Below, piece after piece: positions 45,654 through 53,544 of a DNA stretch of 64,000 bases. A program made the position numbers and the translations under genes. The stretch comes from Dyadobacter sp. UC 10 (GTDB lineage Bacteria; Bacteroidota; Bacteroidia; Cytophagales; Spirosomataceae): the NCBI RefSeq assembly GCF_008369915.1, contig NZ_VSRN01000001.1, forward strand, positions 3,096,501 through 3,160,500, in the 5' to 3' direction. Positions within the stretch are counted from its first letter, which is position 1. Each line of letters begins with the position of its first letter. A model generated the notes under the pieces. That model worked only from the letters and a program-made list of their open reading frames with translations, did no database searches and was not told where the DNA came from.

Positions 45654-46781
45654 TTATGATAATTCTTTAAAATCAGGCAGCTGGATCAATGCGCCGCCTT
45701 GTAATGCGGATTCATGCGCCAGGATCCCTACGCTCGTCCAGTTCGCCGACTGCCATGCATTCGGGAAAGGTTCACGGTCTTCGATCAATGCACTGATAAA
45801 CTCGTGCGCCAAATGTGGATGCGAGCCTCCGTGGCCGCCGCCTTGTACAAACGACAAATGCGCGTTTTCATCCAGATTATAGACTCCTTTGCCTGTGAAA
45901 TGCTGGATTTCTTCCGGCAGGTAATGCGCGTAATCGGGCGTTTTCACTTTCTCAGCAATCTCGTGCTCCGGCTTTTTCGCAGTGTGGATCACCGGATCTT
46001 CGCCTTCGATCAGCGGCCATTCGAATGATTTTTTGCTACCGTAAACCTCAAAACTCTCGCGGTACTGGCGCGCCACGTCAAACAACGAACGATATACATA
46101 AGCCGATAAATCGCTGTCTTTGAATTTAATGTGCGCCGATTCCACTGCAAAAGGGGAGTTGTGGATTTTGGCCAGATCTTCGCTGATCGTTCCTGATCCG
46201 AAGCACGAAACATATTCTGCTTCCAGTTTCAATAAACCTGCCACCGGACCCACGCAGTGCGTCGCATAATGCATCGGCGGCAGCCCCGGCCAGTAGTCAG
46301 GCCAGCCTTCCATATCCTGCTGGTGGCTCGCTTTCAAAAATTGAACTTTACCGAGCTCGCCTTTTTCATACAGTTCTTTAACAAACAGAAATTCACGTGC
46401 GTAAACCACCGTTTCCATCATCATGTATTTCTTGCCAGATTCTTTGGTCGCTTTCACGATCTCGATGCAATCTTCCACGCTCGTTGCCATCGGAACCGTG
46501 CAGGCTACGTGTTTTCCGGCACGTAGTGCTTTCAAAGTCTGCTCTGCGTGGTTGGGTATCGGGGAATTAATGTGCACTGCGTCGACGTTCGGGTCGGCCA
46601 GCAGTTCGTCGTAGCTTGTGTACCGAACATCGATTCCGTACTGGTCGCCGATTTCATTTAATTTAGATTCGGTACGCTGGCAGATCGCGTACATATTAGC
46701 ATTGGGGTGTTTTTGATAAATGGGGATAAACTCGGCTCCAAAACCTAGTCCGACGATTGCAACATTAATTTTCTGAGACAT
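45654..46781 (-). CDS. Gfo/Idh/MocA family oxidoreductase lacking the EKP lysine
   Basis: This 375-residue protein has an N-terminal Rossmann fold (VAIVGLGFGAEF at 7-18) and the C-terminal GFO_IDH_MocA sheet domain, with a His/Gly loop FVQGGGHGGSHPHLAHEF near the end. At the family EKP position it reads CTVPMAT (94-100), so the conserved Lys is absent. The Rossmann glycine motif is also loosened. It may still bind a dinucleotide but use a different catalytic residue, or act on another chemistry. No signal peptide is seen. It is the first gene of the unit with the ThuA/cupredoxin protein, which suggests metabolism of an oxidised sugar. Confidence 0.85.
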   Translation of the reverse strand: MSQKINVAIVGLGFGAEFIPIYQKHPNANMYAICQRTESKLNEIGDQYGIDVRYTSYDELLADPNVDAVHINSPIPNHAEQTLKALRAGKHVACTVPMATSVEDCIEIVKATKESGKKYMMMETVVYAREFLFVKELYEKGELGKVQFLKASHQQDMEGWPDYWPGLPPMHYATHCVGPVAGLLKLEAEYVSCFGSGTISEDLAKIHNSPFAVESAHIKFKDSDLSAYVYRSLFDVARQYRESFEVYGSKKSFEWPLIEGEDPVIHTAKKPEHEIAEKVKTPDYAHYLPEEIQHFTGKGVYNLDENAHLSFVQGGGHGGSHPHLAHEFISALIEDREPFPNAWQSANWTSVGILAHESALQGGALIQLPDFKELS

Positions 46782-47030
46782 ACTGGTTCAAAAATTGGTT
46801 AATTGTTCAGTTTTTATCAATACTTAAAATAGTCGATGATAGCAAACTTATCTGGAAATGAGGCAGATAAGTGTGTGATTTTAAATAATGAAAGGGAGGT
46901 GATTGACAATACAATTTTAAAGCAAAATAATGCTAAAAACTTTACGTCTTTTGATTAGTACTGACTGTATTTTGACTATCATTTGGTTAAAAATTAATAT
47001 TTAAGCAAAAAATGGATACAAAGTAGCGGC

Positions 47031-48251
47031 CTATTGCTCAGATACGCTGAACTCACTTCTCATACCTGATTTTTCATCTATCCATACAATTACTTGTGGC
47101 CGGGTCCGTGTTGGCTCCTGGTTAGTCAGGAATCCGGTCAGGATCACATGCCCGCCGCCGTCGGCCAGCTGGCCCATTTCGATTAATCCAGTGGCGGTCG
47201 ACCAAATGATATTTCCGTCACGCCCCAGTCTATGCAGCATCCATTGTCCATTTTGCCCCAAAATATTCTTACTCATCACCAGAGATGAACTAGGCGCAGG
47301 CACATCCCAGACGGACTGAACACCCCTTTTGATAAAGCCGCCTTGCAGGAAACCGGTATCGTTCATTTGTTTGAGTCGGGATGGGTTCAGTTCCGGCTGA
47401 TTGCGATCGTCCATTTTGAAAGGCGCTTGGAAATAGTAGTTCTGCCCGTCGGTGTCAGGTCTGCCGGGCCGGACCGACCATTTCGATAGCGCGCTTTTTT
47501 CCTTCCTGGAAAGCAGGCTATGCCATATGCCATTCTTGGTCAGGAAAGAGTTGATCAGGTTACCTTCCATATGATTATAGTAAAGGTAAATGCCGGTGAC
47601 GGGAAGGTAACGGAAGCCATCATCCGCATTCTTGCGCCACATTACTTGTTCCAGCAGGGCCTCGTCCGCCGCGTTGATTTTGCCAGTGAATGAATCAATG
47701 CGAAGAAAACGGGCGTCCAGACTTTTGAAAATCAATGACTTGTGAAGTCCTGAGACTTTGAAAAAATCTGACTCAGTTGGCAGGACAGCTACATATTCTG
47801 GATTAGCTATTTTGATTTTTTCCAGAGATAAAATGGGCTCCAGTGTTTCCGGATGATACAGTTCCGGCCCTTGATTCCAGAGCCACAGACCATTTTCCAC
47901 CGGGCCGAGTATCTTTATTCCTTTGATTTCTGTTTTCTTCCCGGGAGATATGATTTTAACCGACTTGAAGAGCTTACCGCTTGCTGCATCTCTGGCCGCG
48001 AGCTGGTAAACAGAAAAGTACTCCGTAAAGGAGGAATATCTTTTTCCACGGGAGATACTCCTCGCCCGGTTTTCTTCGGTGATGTAGTAGATCAGGCTCT
48101 TTCCGGCCGTATCGCCGCGAACGAGCGGCCCTGTGATGATAGGAGGGTATTCCTGCCATTCGTGATTTTTTACGACCGTGAAAAAGCCAATCACTGCTGC
48201 GATGAGCAAGAACACAATAATTACGGGAAATTTGAAAGATCTTTTTTTCAT
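47031..48251 (-). CDS. membrane-anchored protein of unknown function
   Basis: This 406-residue protein has one N-terminal transmembrane segment (~8-27, after MKKRSFK), so it is probably anchored in the inner membrane and faces the periplasm. The rest is a repetitive beta-rich sequence with bladed-propeller character (for example NGLWLWNQGPELYHPETLEP, then GRDGNIIWSTATGLIEMGQL). It loosely resembles PA2928-like proteins, but this is not certain. There is no catalytic motif that I recognise. It stands alone, divergent from the GNAT gene. Confidence 0.75.
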   Translation of the reverse strand: MKKRSFKFPVIIVFLLIAAVIGFFTVVKNHEWQEYPPIITGPLVRGDTAGKSLIYYITEENRARSISRGKRYSSFTEYFSVYQLAARDAASGKLFKSVKIISPGKKTEIKGIKILGPVENGLWLWNQGPELYHPETLEPILSLEKIKIANPEYVAVLPTESDFFKVSGLHKSLIFKSLDARFLRIDSFTGKINAADEALLEQVMWRKNADDGFRYLPVTGIYLYYNHMEGNLINSFLTKNGIWHSLLSRKEKSALSKWSVRPGRPDTDGQNYYFQAPFKMDDRNQPELNPSRLKQMNDTGFLQGGFIKRGVQSVWDVPAPSSSLVMSKNILGQNGQWMLHRLGRDGNIIWSTATGLIEMGQLADGGGHVILTGFLTNQEPTRTRPQVIVWIDEKSGMRSEFSVSEQ

Positions 48252-48365
48252 AATGCATTGAAGGGGAACGTTTTGAGAAAGTAAAAGTATCAGATTAACT
48301 GAGATTCGGTTCCCGCTCGCTCAATGGGTTTATTAAATGTAAATGAGGCAGAATATCTTAGTCGG

Positions 48366-48938
48366 ATGATACGACCAGCTACACCAGAAGACGCCGGCGC
48401 GGTGGCCCCTTTACTAATTTTGGCCATGGGGCATATTGCCGGGATTTTTGCAAGATCAAACAACCATGCAGATGCAATTCCCTTCTTTCATCACTTTTTT
48501 GAAACAGGAAATAACCAGTATGGTTACGATAATACATTGGTTTTTGAAGATGAAACAGGCATTGTTGGCTCCGTAACAGGATATGACGGAGCGCTGCTAC
48601 ACCAGCTTAGGAAGCCCGTTCTTGATCTGATCAGGGAAACGCAGCCCGATTTCAATCCTTCCGACGAGACTGAGGCTGGTGAGTATTATATCGATTGCGT
48701 CAATGTGCGTCCTGATCATCAGGGTAGAGGAATTGGGAAAAAACTGATCCAGGCTTTTTGTGAAAAAGCAGCTTCCTCAGGTTACGCTCGCGTTGGACTT
48801 ATCGTTGATCAGGTGAACCCGGAAGCCAAACGGTTGTATGAAAAACTAGGTTTTAAAATTGTGGGTGAAAGAGATTTCATGGGGCACCAATACCATCACA
48901 TGGTTTTCGAAACCCTAACAATGAGTGACAATAAATGA
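48366..48938 (+). CDS. GNAT-family N-acetyltransferase
   Basis: This 190-residue cytoplasmic enzyme transfers an acetyl group from acetyl-CoA. The start at 48366 (MIRPATPEDAGAVAPLL) is the family's typical first strand; an ATG 42 bases upstream is possible. The acetyl-CoA site is VNVRPDHQGRGIGKKLIQAF at about 111-130, followed by LIVDQVNPEAKRLYEKLGF. The acceptor substrate is unknown. It is a single gene, 95 bases ahead of the GH125 gene on the same strand. Confidence 0.92.
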   Translation: MIRPATPEDAGAVAPLLILAMGHIAGIFARSNNHADAIPFFHHFFETGNNQYGYDNTLVFEDETGIVGSVTGYDGALLHQLRKPVLDLIRETQPDFNPSDETEAGEYYIDCVNVRPDHQGRGIGKKLIQAFCEKAASSGYARVGLIVDQVNPEAKRLYEKLGFKIVGERDFMGHQYHHMVFETLTMSDNK

Positions 48939-49033
48939 CCAACGCTGACCACTTTGACGAGCGCCTAAGTCAAGGTTTTTTACCTAAATTGCTTCTTTAA
49001 AATATTTTAAAAACTCCAACCTATACCTGTATA

Positions 49034-50464
49034 ATGTTGCAACGGAGAACCTTTATTAAAGCCGGTGCCCTGGCAATGGCCGGCGCTTCCCTCCCGAAAT
49101 GGTCTTTTTCGAAAAATGCCGCCGATTTTCCGGTAGTAAGGATAGCGGCTGACAAGCGTAGTTTTACCAGTTCGACCGTGGAAGCGACGATCACGCGCAT
49201 GAAAAAAGTGATCAAAGACCCCGAGCTGGCCTGGATGTTCGAAAATTGCTTCCCGAATACGATCGATACGACGGTGCATTTCAAAATGGAAAACGGCAAG
49301 CCGGATACTTTTGTGATCACCGGGGATATCGACGCGATGTGGCTCCGCGACAGCACCGCGCAGGTTTGGCCTTATCTGGCTCTTTTGAAGGAAGATAACA
49401 AGCTGAAAGATATGGTCGCGGGGTTGATTAATCGTCAGACCAAATGCATTATTATCGACCCTTACGCGAATGCATTTTACGACCGCCCAAAGGAAAGCGA
49501 GTGGACAAAAGATCATACCGAAATGAAGCCCATGCTGCACGAGCGCAAGTGGGAGCTCGATTCGCTTTGCTACACCATTCGCCTGGCTTATAATTACTGG
49601 AAAATCACGGGCGATACCACGCCGTTTGATGCGGACTGGGTAAAAGCGGCGGGTTTGATCCTGAAAACGTGCAAAGAACAACAGCGCAAGGACGGGCCAG
49701 GACCCTATAAGTTCGGCCGGACAACCGCCTGGTCTACCGACACCGTTCCTGGAAACGGTTACGGAAATCCGATCAAACCCAACGGGCTGATCGCGAGCAC
49801 ATTCCGCCCTTCCGACGACGCGGCTATGTATCCGTTTTTTGTCCCTTCCAATTTCTTTGCCGTCGTTTCTTTTAGAGGAATCGCGGAGATTTTGGAAAAA
49901 CTTGGTGGCCCAAATGCAAAGCTGGCTGCTGATTTCAAAGCATTGGCAACCGAAGTGGAAACTGCATTAAAGAAATTTGCTGTATATCCTCACCCTGAAT
50001 TCGGCAAGATCTACGCATTCGAAGTGGACGGATTTGGCAACTACCTATTAATGGACGATGCGGGTATTCCGGGACTGATCAGTATACCCTATCTCGGCGC
50101 GATGTCCGTAAAAGATCCGATTTACATTAACACCAGAAAATTCGTCCTGAGCGACTCTAATCCATATTTTTTCAAAGGAAAAGCGGGAGAGGGGCTGGGT
50201 AGTCCGCATACGCTGGTAAACCAGATCTGGCCCATGGGCATCATCGCCCGCGCAATCACTTCTACCGACGAAAAAGAGATCGAAGCACAACTCAAACTCC
50301 TGAAAAACACGCACAATAACACCGGTTTCATGCACGAATCATTCGATAAGGACGACGATGCGAAGTTTACGAGGAAGTGGTTTGCGTGGGTGAATACGTT
50401 GTTTGGGGAGTTGATTTTGAAACTGGAAAAGGAGCGGCCGCATTTGTTGGGGAAGGTTTATTGA
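49034..50464 (+). CDS. GH125 exo-alpha-1,6-mannosidase, Tat-exported
   Basis: This 476-residue enzyme has a twin-arginine signal (MLQRRTFIKAGALAMAGAS), so it is exported folded to the periplasm. The (alpha/alpha)6-barrel sequence matches metal-independent GH125 mannosidases. Examples are TGDIDAMWLRDSTAQVWPY, KWELDSLCYTIRLAYNYWK, STFRPSDDAAMYPFFVPSN and GLGSPHTLVNQIWPMGIIARA. These enzymes release mannose from non-reducing alpha-1,6 linkages, as in N-glycans or yeast mannan. It is not within a SusCD locus here, so how its substrate enters is unclear. Confidence 0.92.
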   Translation: MLQRRTFIKAGALAMAGASLPKWSFSKNAADFPVVRIAADKRSFTSSTVEATITRMKKVIKDPELAWMFENCFPNTIDTTVHFKMENGKPDTFVITGDIDAMWLRDSTAQVWPYLALLKEDNKLKDMVAGLINRQTKCIIIDPYANAFYDRPKESEWTKDHTEMKPMLHERKWELDSLCYTIRLAYNYWKITGDTTPFDADWVKAAGLILKTCKEQQRKDGPGPYKFGRTTAWSTDTVPGNGYGNPIKPNGLIASTFRPSDDAAMYPFFVPSNFFAVVSFRGIAEILEKLGGPNAKLAADFKALATEVETALKKFAVYPHPEFGKIYAFEVDGFGNYLLMDDAGIPGLISIPYLGAMSVKDPIYINTRKFVLSDSNPYFFKGKAGEGLGSPHTLVNQIWPMGIIARAITSTDEKEIEAQLKLLKNTHNNTGFMHESFDKDDDAKFTRKWFAWVNTLFGELILKLEKERPHLLGKVY

Positions 50465-50518
50465 GGTTCTTCGGCCAACGGGCGGTCGAGGAGTACATGT
50501 AAGACACATTGTGCCTGC

Positions 50519-50695
50519 ACTTCGACTGCGCTCAGTGTGACAAACGCGGTTTATTGGCAGGCTAAGCTTTTTGTCAGCCTGAGCGCCCTTTGTCAGCCTG
50601 AGCGCAGTCGAAGGCCCGTGCACGATGCGTCTTGCGAATGGCGTTGTGCCTACACTTCGACCGCCCGACGGCCCGGTCCGCTCAGTGTGACAAGG
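50519..50695. repeat. REP-like palindromic repeats (CTTCGACTGCGCTCAG)
   Basis: CTTCGACTGCGCTCAG at 50520-50535 pairs perfectly with CTGAGCGCAGTCGAAG at 50598-50613. A third, interrupted copy lies at 50655-50691 (CTTCGACCG...TCCGCTCAGTGTGACA). TGTCAGCCTGAGCGC also occurs at 50572-50586 and 50591-50605. It follows the GH125 stop and may act as a transcript end or a REP-type element. No transposase is nearby. Confidence 0.75.
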
Positions 50696-50705
50696 TTGTT
50701 ATCAC

Positions 50706-50993
50706 TTACCTACTACAAACAACTTTATTCCTATCCAATTTAGCAATCAGCGTAGTAACCCGAAGCTGGTTCACAATGTGAACACGCATTTCAGGAGTTA
50801 CCCGCACAAGGTTTTCGCTGAATAGAAAATTCTCTACCATTATATTCAGTGACTCGATCATTTCGCTGGCGCTATCGGTCATGAAAAACTCTTTTACAAT
50901 TTGATGTTGTTTCAAAAGTGCACTTTCCTGACCGTTAAAATCGGTTTTCATACCGGTGGCTTCCTGGGATTTTGATTCTTCCAGTGTGTTCAT
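50706..50993 (-). CDS. small hypothetical protein
   Basis: This 95-residue frame starts at the ATG ending at 50993 (MNTLEESKSQEATG). An ATG nine codons earlier is possible. It is strongly helical after residue 25 (SALLKQHQIVKEFFMTDSAS, EMIESLNIMVENFLFSENL), without signal or membrane segment. No family is recognised. Protein-like composition and its own upstream gap support it, but no neighbour indicates a function. Confidence 0.6.
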   Translation of the reverse strand: MNTLEESKSQEATGMKTDFNGQESALLKQHQIVKEFFMTDSASEMIESLNIMVENFLFSENLVRVTPEMRVHIVNQLRVTTLIAKLDRNKVVCSR

Positions 50994-51032
50994 AGTTTTG
51001 TTTTGGAGTTTGATTGTCAATTGATTGAACTC

Positions 51033-51067
51033 AGCCCGGAGGTGAAGTTTCGAGCTTTCTCCGGGCT
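51033..51067 (+). terminator. terminator-like hairpin
   Basis: A perfect 9-bp stem (AGCCCGGAG at 51033-51041 with CTCCGGGCT at 51059-51067) is followed by ATTTTTATG on the plus strand. No plus-strand gene precedes it closely. On the minus strand it lies between two small genes without a T-run, so its role is unsure. Confidence 0.45.
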
Positions 51068-51120
51068 ATTTTTATGTATAATAATGGTGGGGTTTTCCCA
51101 CAAAAATAAAGCAAATTTTT

Positions 51121-51333
51121 TTATTTCAACTTATAGGTGATGATGGTCTTTTCATTAATGTCTCCAAAATCAGATAGTACCTCTTTCATGCGCTTTTGAG
51201 AAATCCCTTTCTTAAAGGTAAAGTCGCGCCATGCATTTCGGTATTTACCTTCCTTTGTTTCTGCCGGAAGCGTTGGATAGATGTTTTTAAGCCACCACTC
51301 AAACGTCTCCTCAACAGAGGAAAATGTTTGCAT
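51121..51333 (-). CDS. small protein behind HigBA-like pair
   Basis: This 70-residue protein was started at the ATG ending at 51333 (MQTFSSVEETFEWWLKNIYP); an earlier ATG would add 11 hydrophobic residues. It has a basic helical middle (KYRNAWRDFTFKKGISQKRMK) and ends ITYKLK. No family is recognised. It lies 52 bases after the XRE antitoxin on the same strand and may be a third gene of that toxin-antitoxin group. Confidence 0.6.
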   Translation of the reverse strand: MQTFSSVEETFEWWLKNIYPTLPAETKEGKYRNAWRDFTFKKGISQKRMKEVLSDFGDINEKTIITYKLK

Positions 51334-51385
51334 AAACAAATATACTAATTGGTGGATAAATCCCACACGAGCTTAGGGATAAATA

Positions 51386-51736
51386 TTATCTAACAATTAT
51401 CTTTGATGCATTAGAAATGCTACTTGCTTTACCAGAGCGTTGCGCTTTTGGCTGAACATTTTCTTCGACTCGCGCTATCTCCTCAATCGACTGAAACTGA
51501 ATAACCGGCGCTTTTCCAACTAATAAAGCCAACTCGACCAGCTTTGAAATTGTGAAATTGAAATTCCCATTTAGAATCTGTGAGATATAGGATGGCGACA
51601 CTTTCAGTTTTTCAGCTACTTGCCTTTGTGTGAGATTATTTTCCTCCATATAAGTATTCAGCAGATTGAATACCTCTATCTGCATGTTGGTAAGCCAGTA
51701 GGAAGGGCTGCTAAGTAAATCTTTTCTCGTAACCAT
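51386..51736 (-). CDS. XRE-family antitoxin/regulator (HigA-like)
   Basis: This 116-residue protein contains an XRE helix-turn-helix, NLTQRQVAEKLKVSPSYISQILNG at about 34-57, followed by a basic tail. It is 11 bases downstream of the HigB-like toxin gene, and toxin-before-antitoxin order is usual for HigBA. It should bind both the toxin and their common promoter. Confidence 0.85.
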   Translation of the reverse strand: MVTRKDLLSSPSYWLTNMQIEVFNLLNTYMEENNLTQRQVAEKLKVSPSYISQILNGNFNFTISKLVELALLVGKAPVIQFQSIEEIARVEENVQPKAQRSGKASSISNASKIIVR

Positions 51737-51747
51737 AGAACTGATAT

Positions 51748-52146
51748 TTACTGGTTGAAACCGTATAAGTGAATCTCCTGAGCAAGTCGCGCCAAGTATT
51801 TTAAGTCCGTCTTCTGATTGCTTTTTTTACCAGCCAGAATTATCACCTTGCCAGTCTTCTCAATTTTAATCAGATAGTATCTCAAACCTGCACTTTTGGC
51901 TTCATAGATCCGAAATGGAATATTTGTCAACTTCAATACGCGATACAGAGTTTTCGGTAACGTTGAAAGATTGCAGGCGGCATTGATGATTGAATAGATC
52001 TTCCCAATATCTTTTTCGAATGTTCCTTCTTTCAAAATCCGCCTTTCGAATTCTTCGATTGGGCATTGACTGTCAATTATAAGCTTGTAAAGAGCAATTC
52101 GCGTGTTGCTAATTGTTGAAGATCTTCTGATACTAAACCGGGACAT
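51748..52146 (-). CDS. RelE/HigB-like toxin
   Basis: This 132-residue protein ends with a pattern typical of HigB-type mRNA interferases: GLRYYLIKIEKTGKVIILAG, then KKSNQKTDLKYLARLAQEI. The N-terminal half is helical. It is directly followed by an XRE antitoxin gene. The HigB Lys-rich KKSxQK(T)D segment is intact, so it is probably an active ribosome-dependent RNase, but this is by family only. Confidence 0.82.
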   Translation of the reverse strand: MSRFSIRRSSTISNTRIALYKLIIDSQCPIEEFERRILKEGTFEKDIGKIYSIINAACNLSTLPKTLYRVLKLTNIPFRIYEAKSAGLRYYLIKIEKTGKVIILAGKKSNQKTDLKYLARLAQEIHLYGFNQ

Positions 52147-52308
52147 AAAGTTAAGTTATAACTTAATAATATCCGAGCAATTCGGATATTTGTTCCTGCA
52201 AAAGTTAATGGTTTAGCTCAGCCGTACTTGGCACTCTTGGAAGCAATTAGCCAAAGGCGATTATTAAAGGACTATCGGTATCACTTCGAATTTGGGCAAG
52301 CCAAAACC

Positions 52309-52340
52309 GGAAAAATATGGAATCCGAACCCATATTTTCC
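52309..52340 (-). terminator. weak terminator-like stem after PepSY gene
   Basis: GGAAAAATATGG at 52309-52320 pairs with CCATATTTTCC at 52330-52340 with one bulged A. It starts 5 bases after the PepSY stop on the minus strand but lacks a clear T-run. Confidence 0.4.
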
Positions 52341-52344
52341 CGAT

Positions 52345-53517
52345 TCACACAACAACCCGCCGCTTCACAGTTGATGTCCCCACATCCCCCGCCACCTTCA
52401 TCTTCCCCAACTTCTTCTTACCCTTTCCCTTCTTTCCCAACCAAATAACAACCCCCGTAACCGGCAAGCTCGCCGCAATGAGCGCAACGATAAACGCGAT
52501 AATCTTCGTCGGCCAGCCGAAAATGTTGCCGGTGTGGATTGGGTAGACCAGTCTTCGGACTTTCATGCCGCGGGTTTCGTTGTCGTAAAGTCTTTTGGAG
52601 ATGAGGTTTCCGCTGTTTTTGTCGAAATAGAGGAAGCTGACAATATTACTCACAGCTGCGTGGTCGTCGGCCTTTGATACTGTGATAGACAGACTGTCCG
52701 ATTTTGGCATCGTGAAAAGGATCCTGCCCGGATTCGGGAGGATGTTATTGGTTTCGGTCAATGCTTTTTCTAATAAACCATTCTGAATGCCTGAAACTGA
52801 AACATTCGCGGGGGCTTCGCGGATTACCTGGGGTTTGCCGTCGAATGTGAGGTAAATGAGGTTATTTACCCATTTATAGCTCCAAACCAGCCCGGTAGCT
52901 GCAATAATGAATACAAAAGGCAAGACGTAAAAACCGAAAACGGCGTGCAGGTCCCAGTTGAGACGTTTAAATTTAGCGTCCCATTTGATGCGGAAACGTT
53001 GCTTCCGGTTTTTGCGGTTTGGCCACCAAAGTATCAGGCCCGTGATCATGATCACCAGGAACATCACACACGAAATTCCGGTAATCACTTTGCCCGTTTC
53101 TTCCAGACATAAATAGCGATGCAAATGCAGCACAACCGTAAAAAAAGCCTCATGCTCGTTTCTCACACCTGTAATGCACCCTGTGTACGGGTCGATGGCG
53201 GCGGAGATTCCGTCCTTGTTTTCTTTTTCTTTCAGGTTAAAAACAATCGTCCGGTCACGCTCTGGTTCGATAGTAATCCTATTGATCGCGTTTTTAGGGA
53301 ATTTGTATTTGATAATGCTTTCCAGATGATCCAAAGGCAATATTCGCTCTCCGGCGTTGGCTTCGACAATGTGAAATTCCGGGTATAAAACGGGCTCGAG
53401 CTCGTCTTCAAAAACCAGAATGCAGCCTGTCAGGGCCACTATAAAAACCACAAGGCCGGAGATAATCCCCAGCCATAAATGCAGTTGTGAAGCAATTTTC
53501 TTGAAAGCTTTTTTCAC
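52345..53517 (-). CDS. PepSY-associated TM helix protein
   Basis: This is a 390-residue inner-membrane protein with four transmembrane helices. The first is SGLVVFIVALTGCILVFEDE, then VITGISCVMFLVIMITGLILWW, FGFYVLPFVFIIAATGLVW, and a last helix near 345-365. Periplasmic PepSY domains lie between them. LHLWLGI and LHRYL are typical histidine-containing motifs. Such proteins are often encoded with siderophore receptors and thought to reduce or release iron in the periplasm. It is 27 bases after the receptor gene, in one unit. The tail is very basic. Confidence 0.9.
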   Translation of the reverse strand: MKKAFKKIASQLHLWLGIISGLVVFIVALTGCILVFEDELEPVLYPEFHIVEANAGERILPLDHLESIIKYKFPKNAINRITIEPERDRTIVFNLKEKENKDGISAAIDPYTGCITGVRNEHEAFFTVVLHLHRYLCLEETGKVITGISCVMFLVIMITGLILWWPNRKNRKQRFRIKWDAKFKRLNWDLHAVFGFYVLPFVFIIAATGLVWSYKWVNNLIYLTFDGKPQVIREAPANVSVSGIQNGLLEKALTETNNILPNPGRILFTMPKSDSLSITVSKADDHAAVSNIVSFLYFDKNSGNLISKRLYDNETRGMKVRRLVYPIHTGNIFGWPTKIIAFIVALIAASLPVTGVVIWLGKKGKGKKKLGKMKVAGDVGTSTVKRRVVV

Positions 53518-53544
53518 AGTCGAAATCAGATAAAAACGGTCACA

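Noticed and set aside
49007..49681. 224-codon minus-strand frame opposite the GH125 gene
   Set aside because: Antisense to a gene with unmistakable GH125 motifs and a Tat signal.
50519..50695. Insertion sequence ends
   Set aside because: Palindromes are present, but there is no transposase frame or target duplication.
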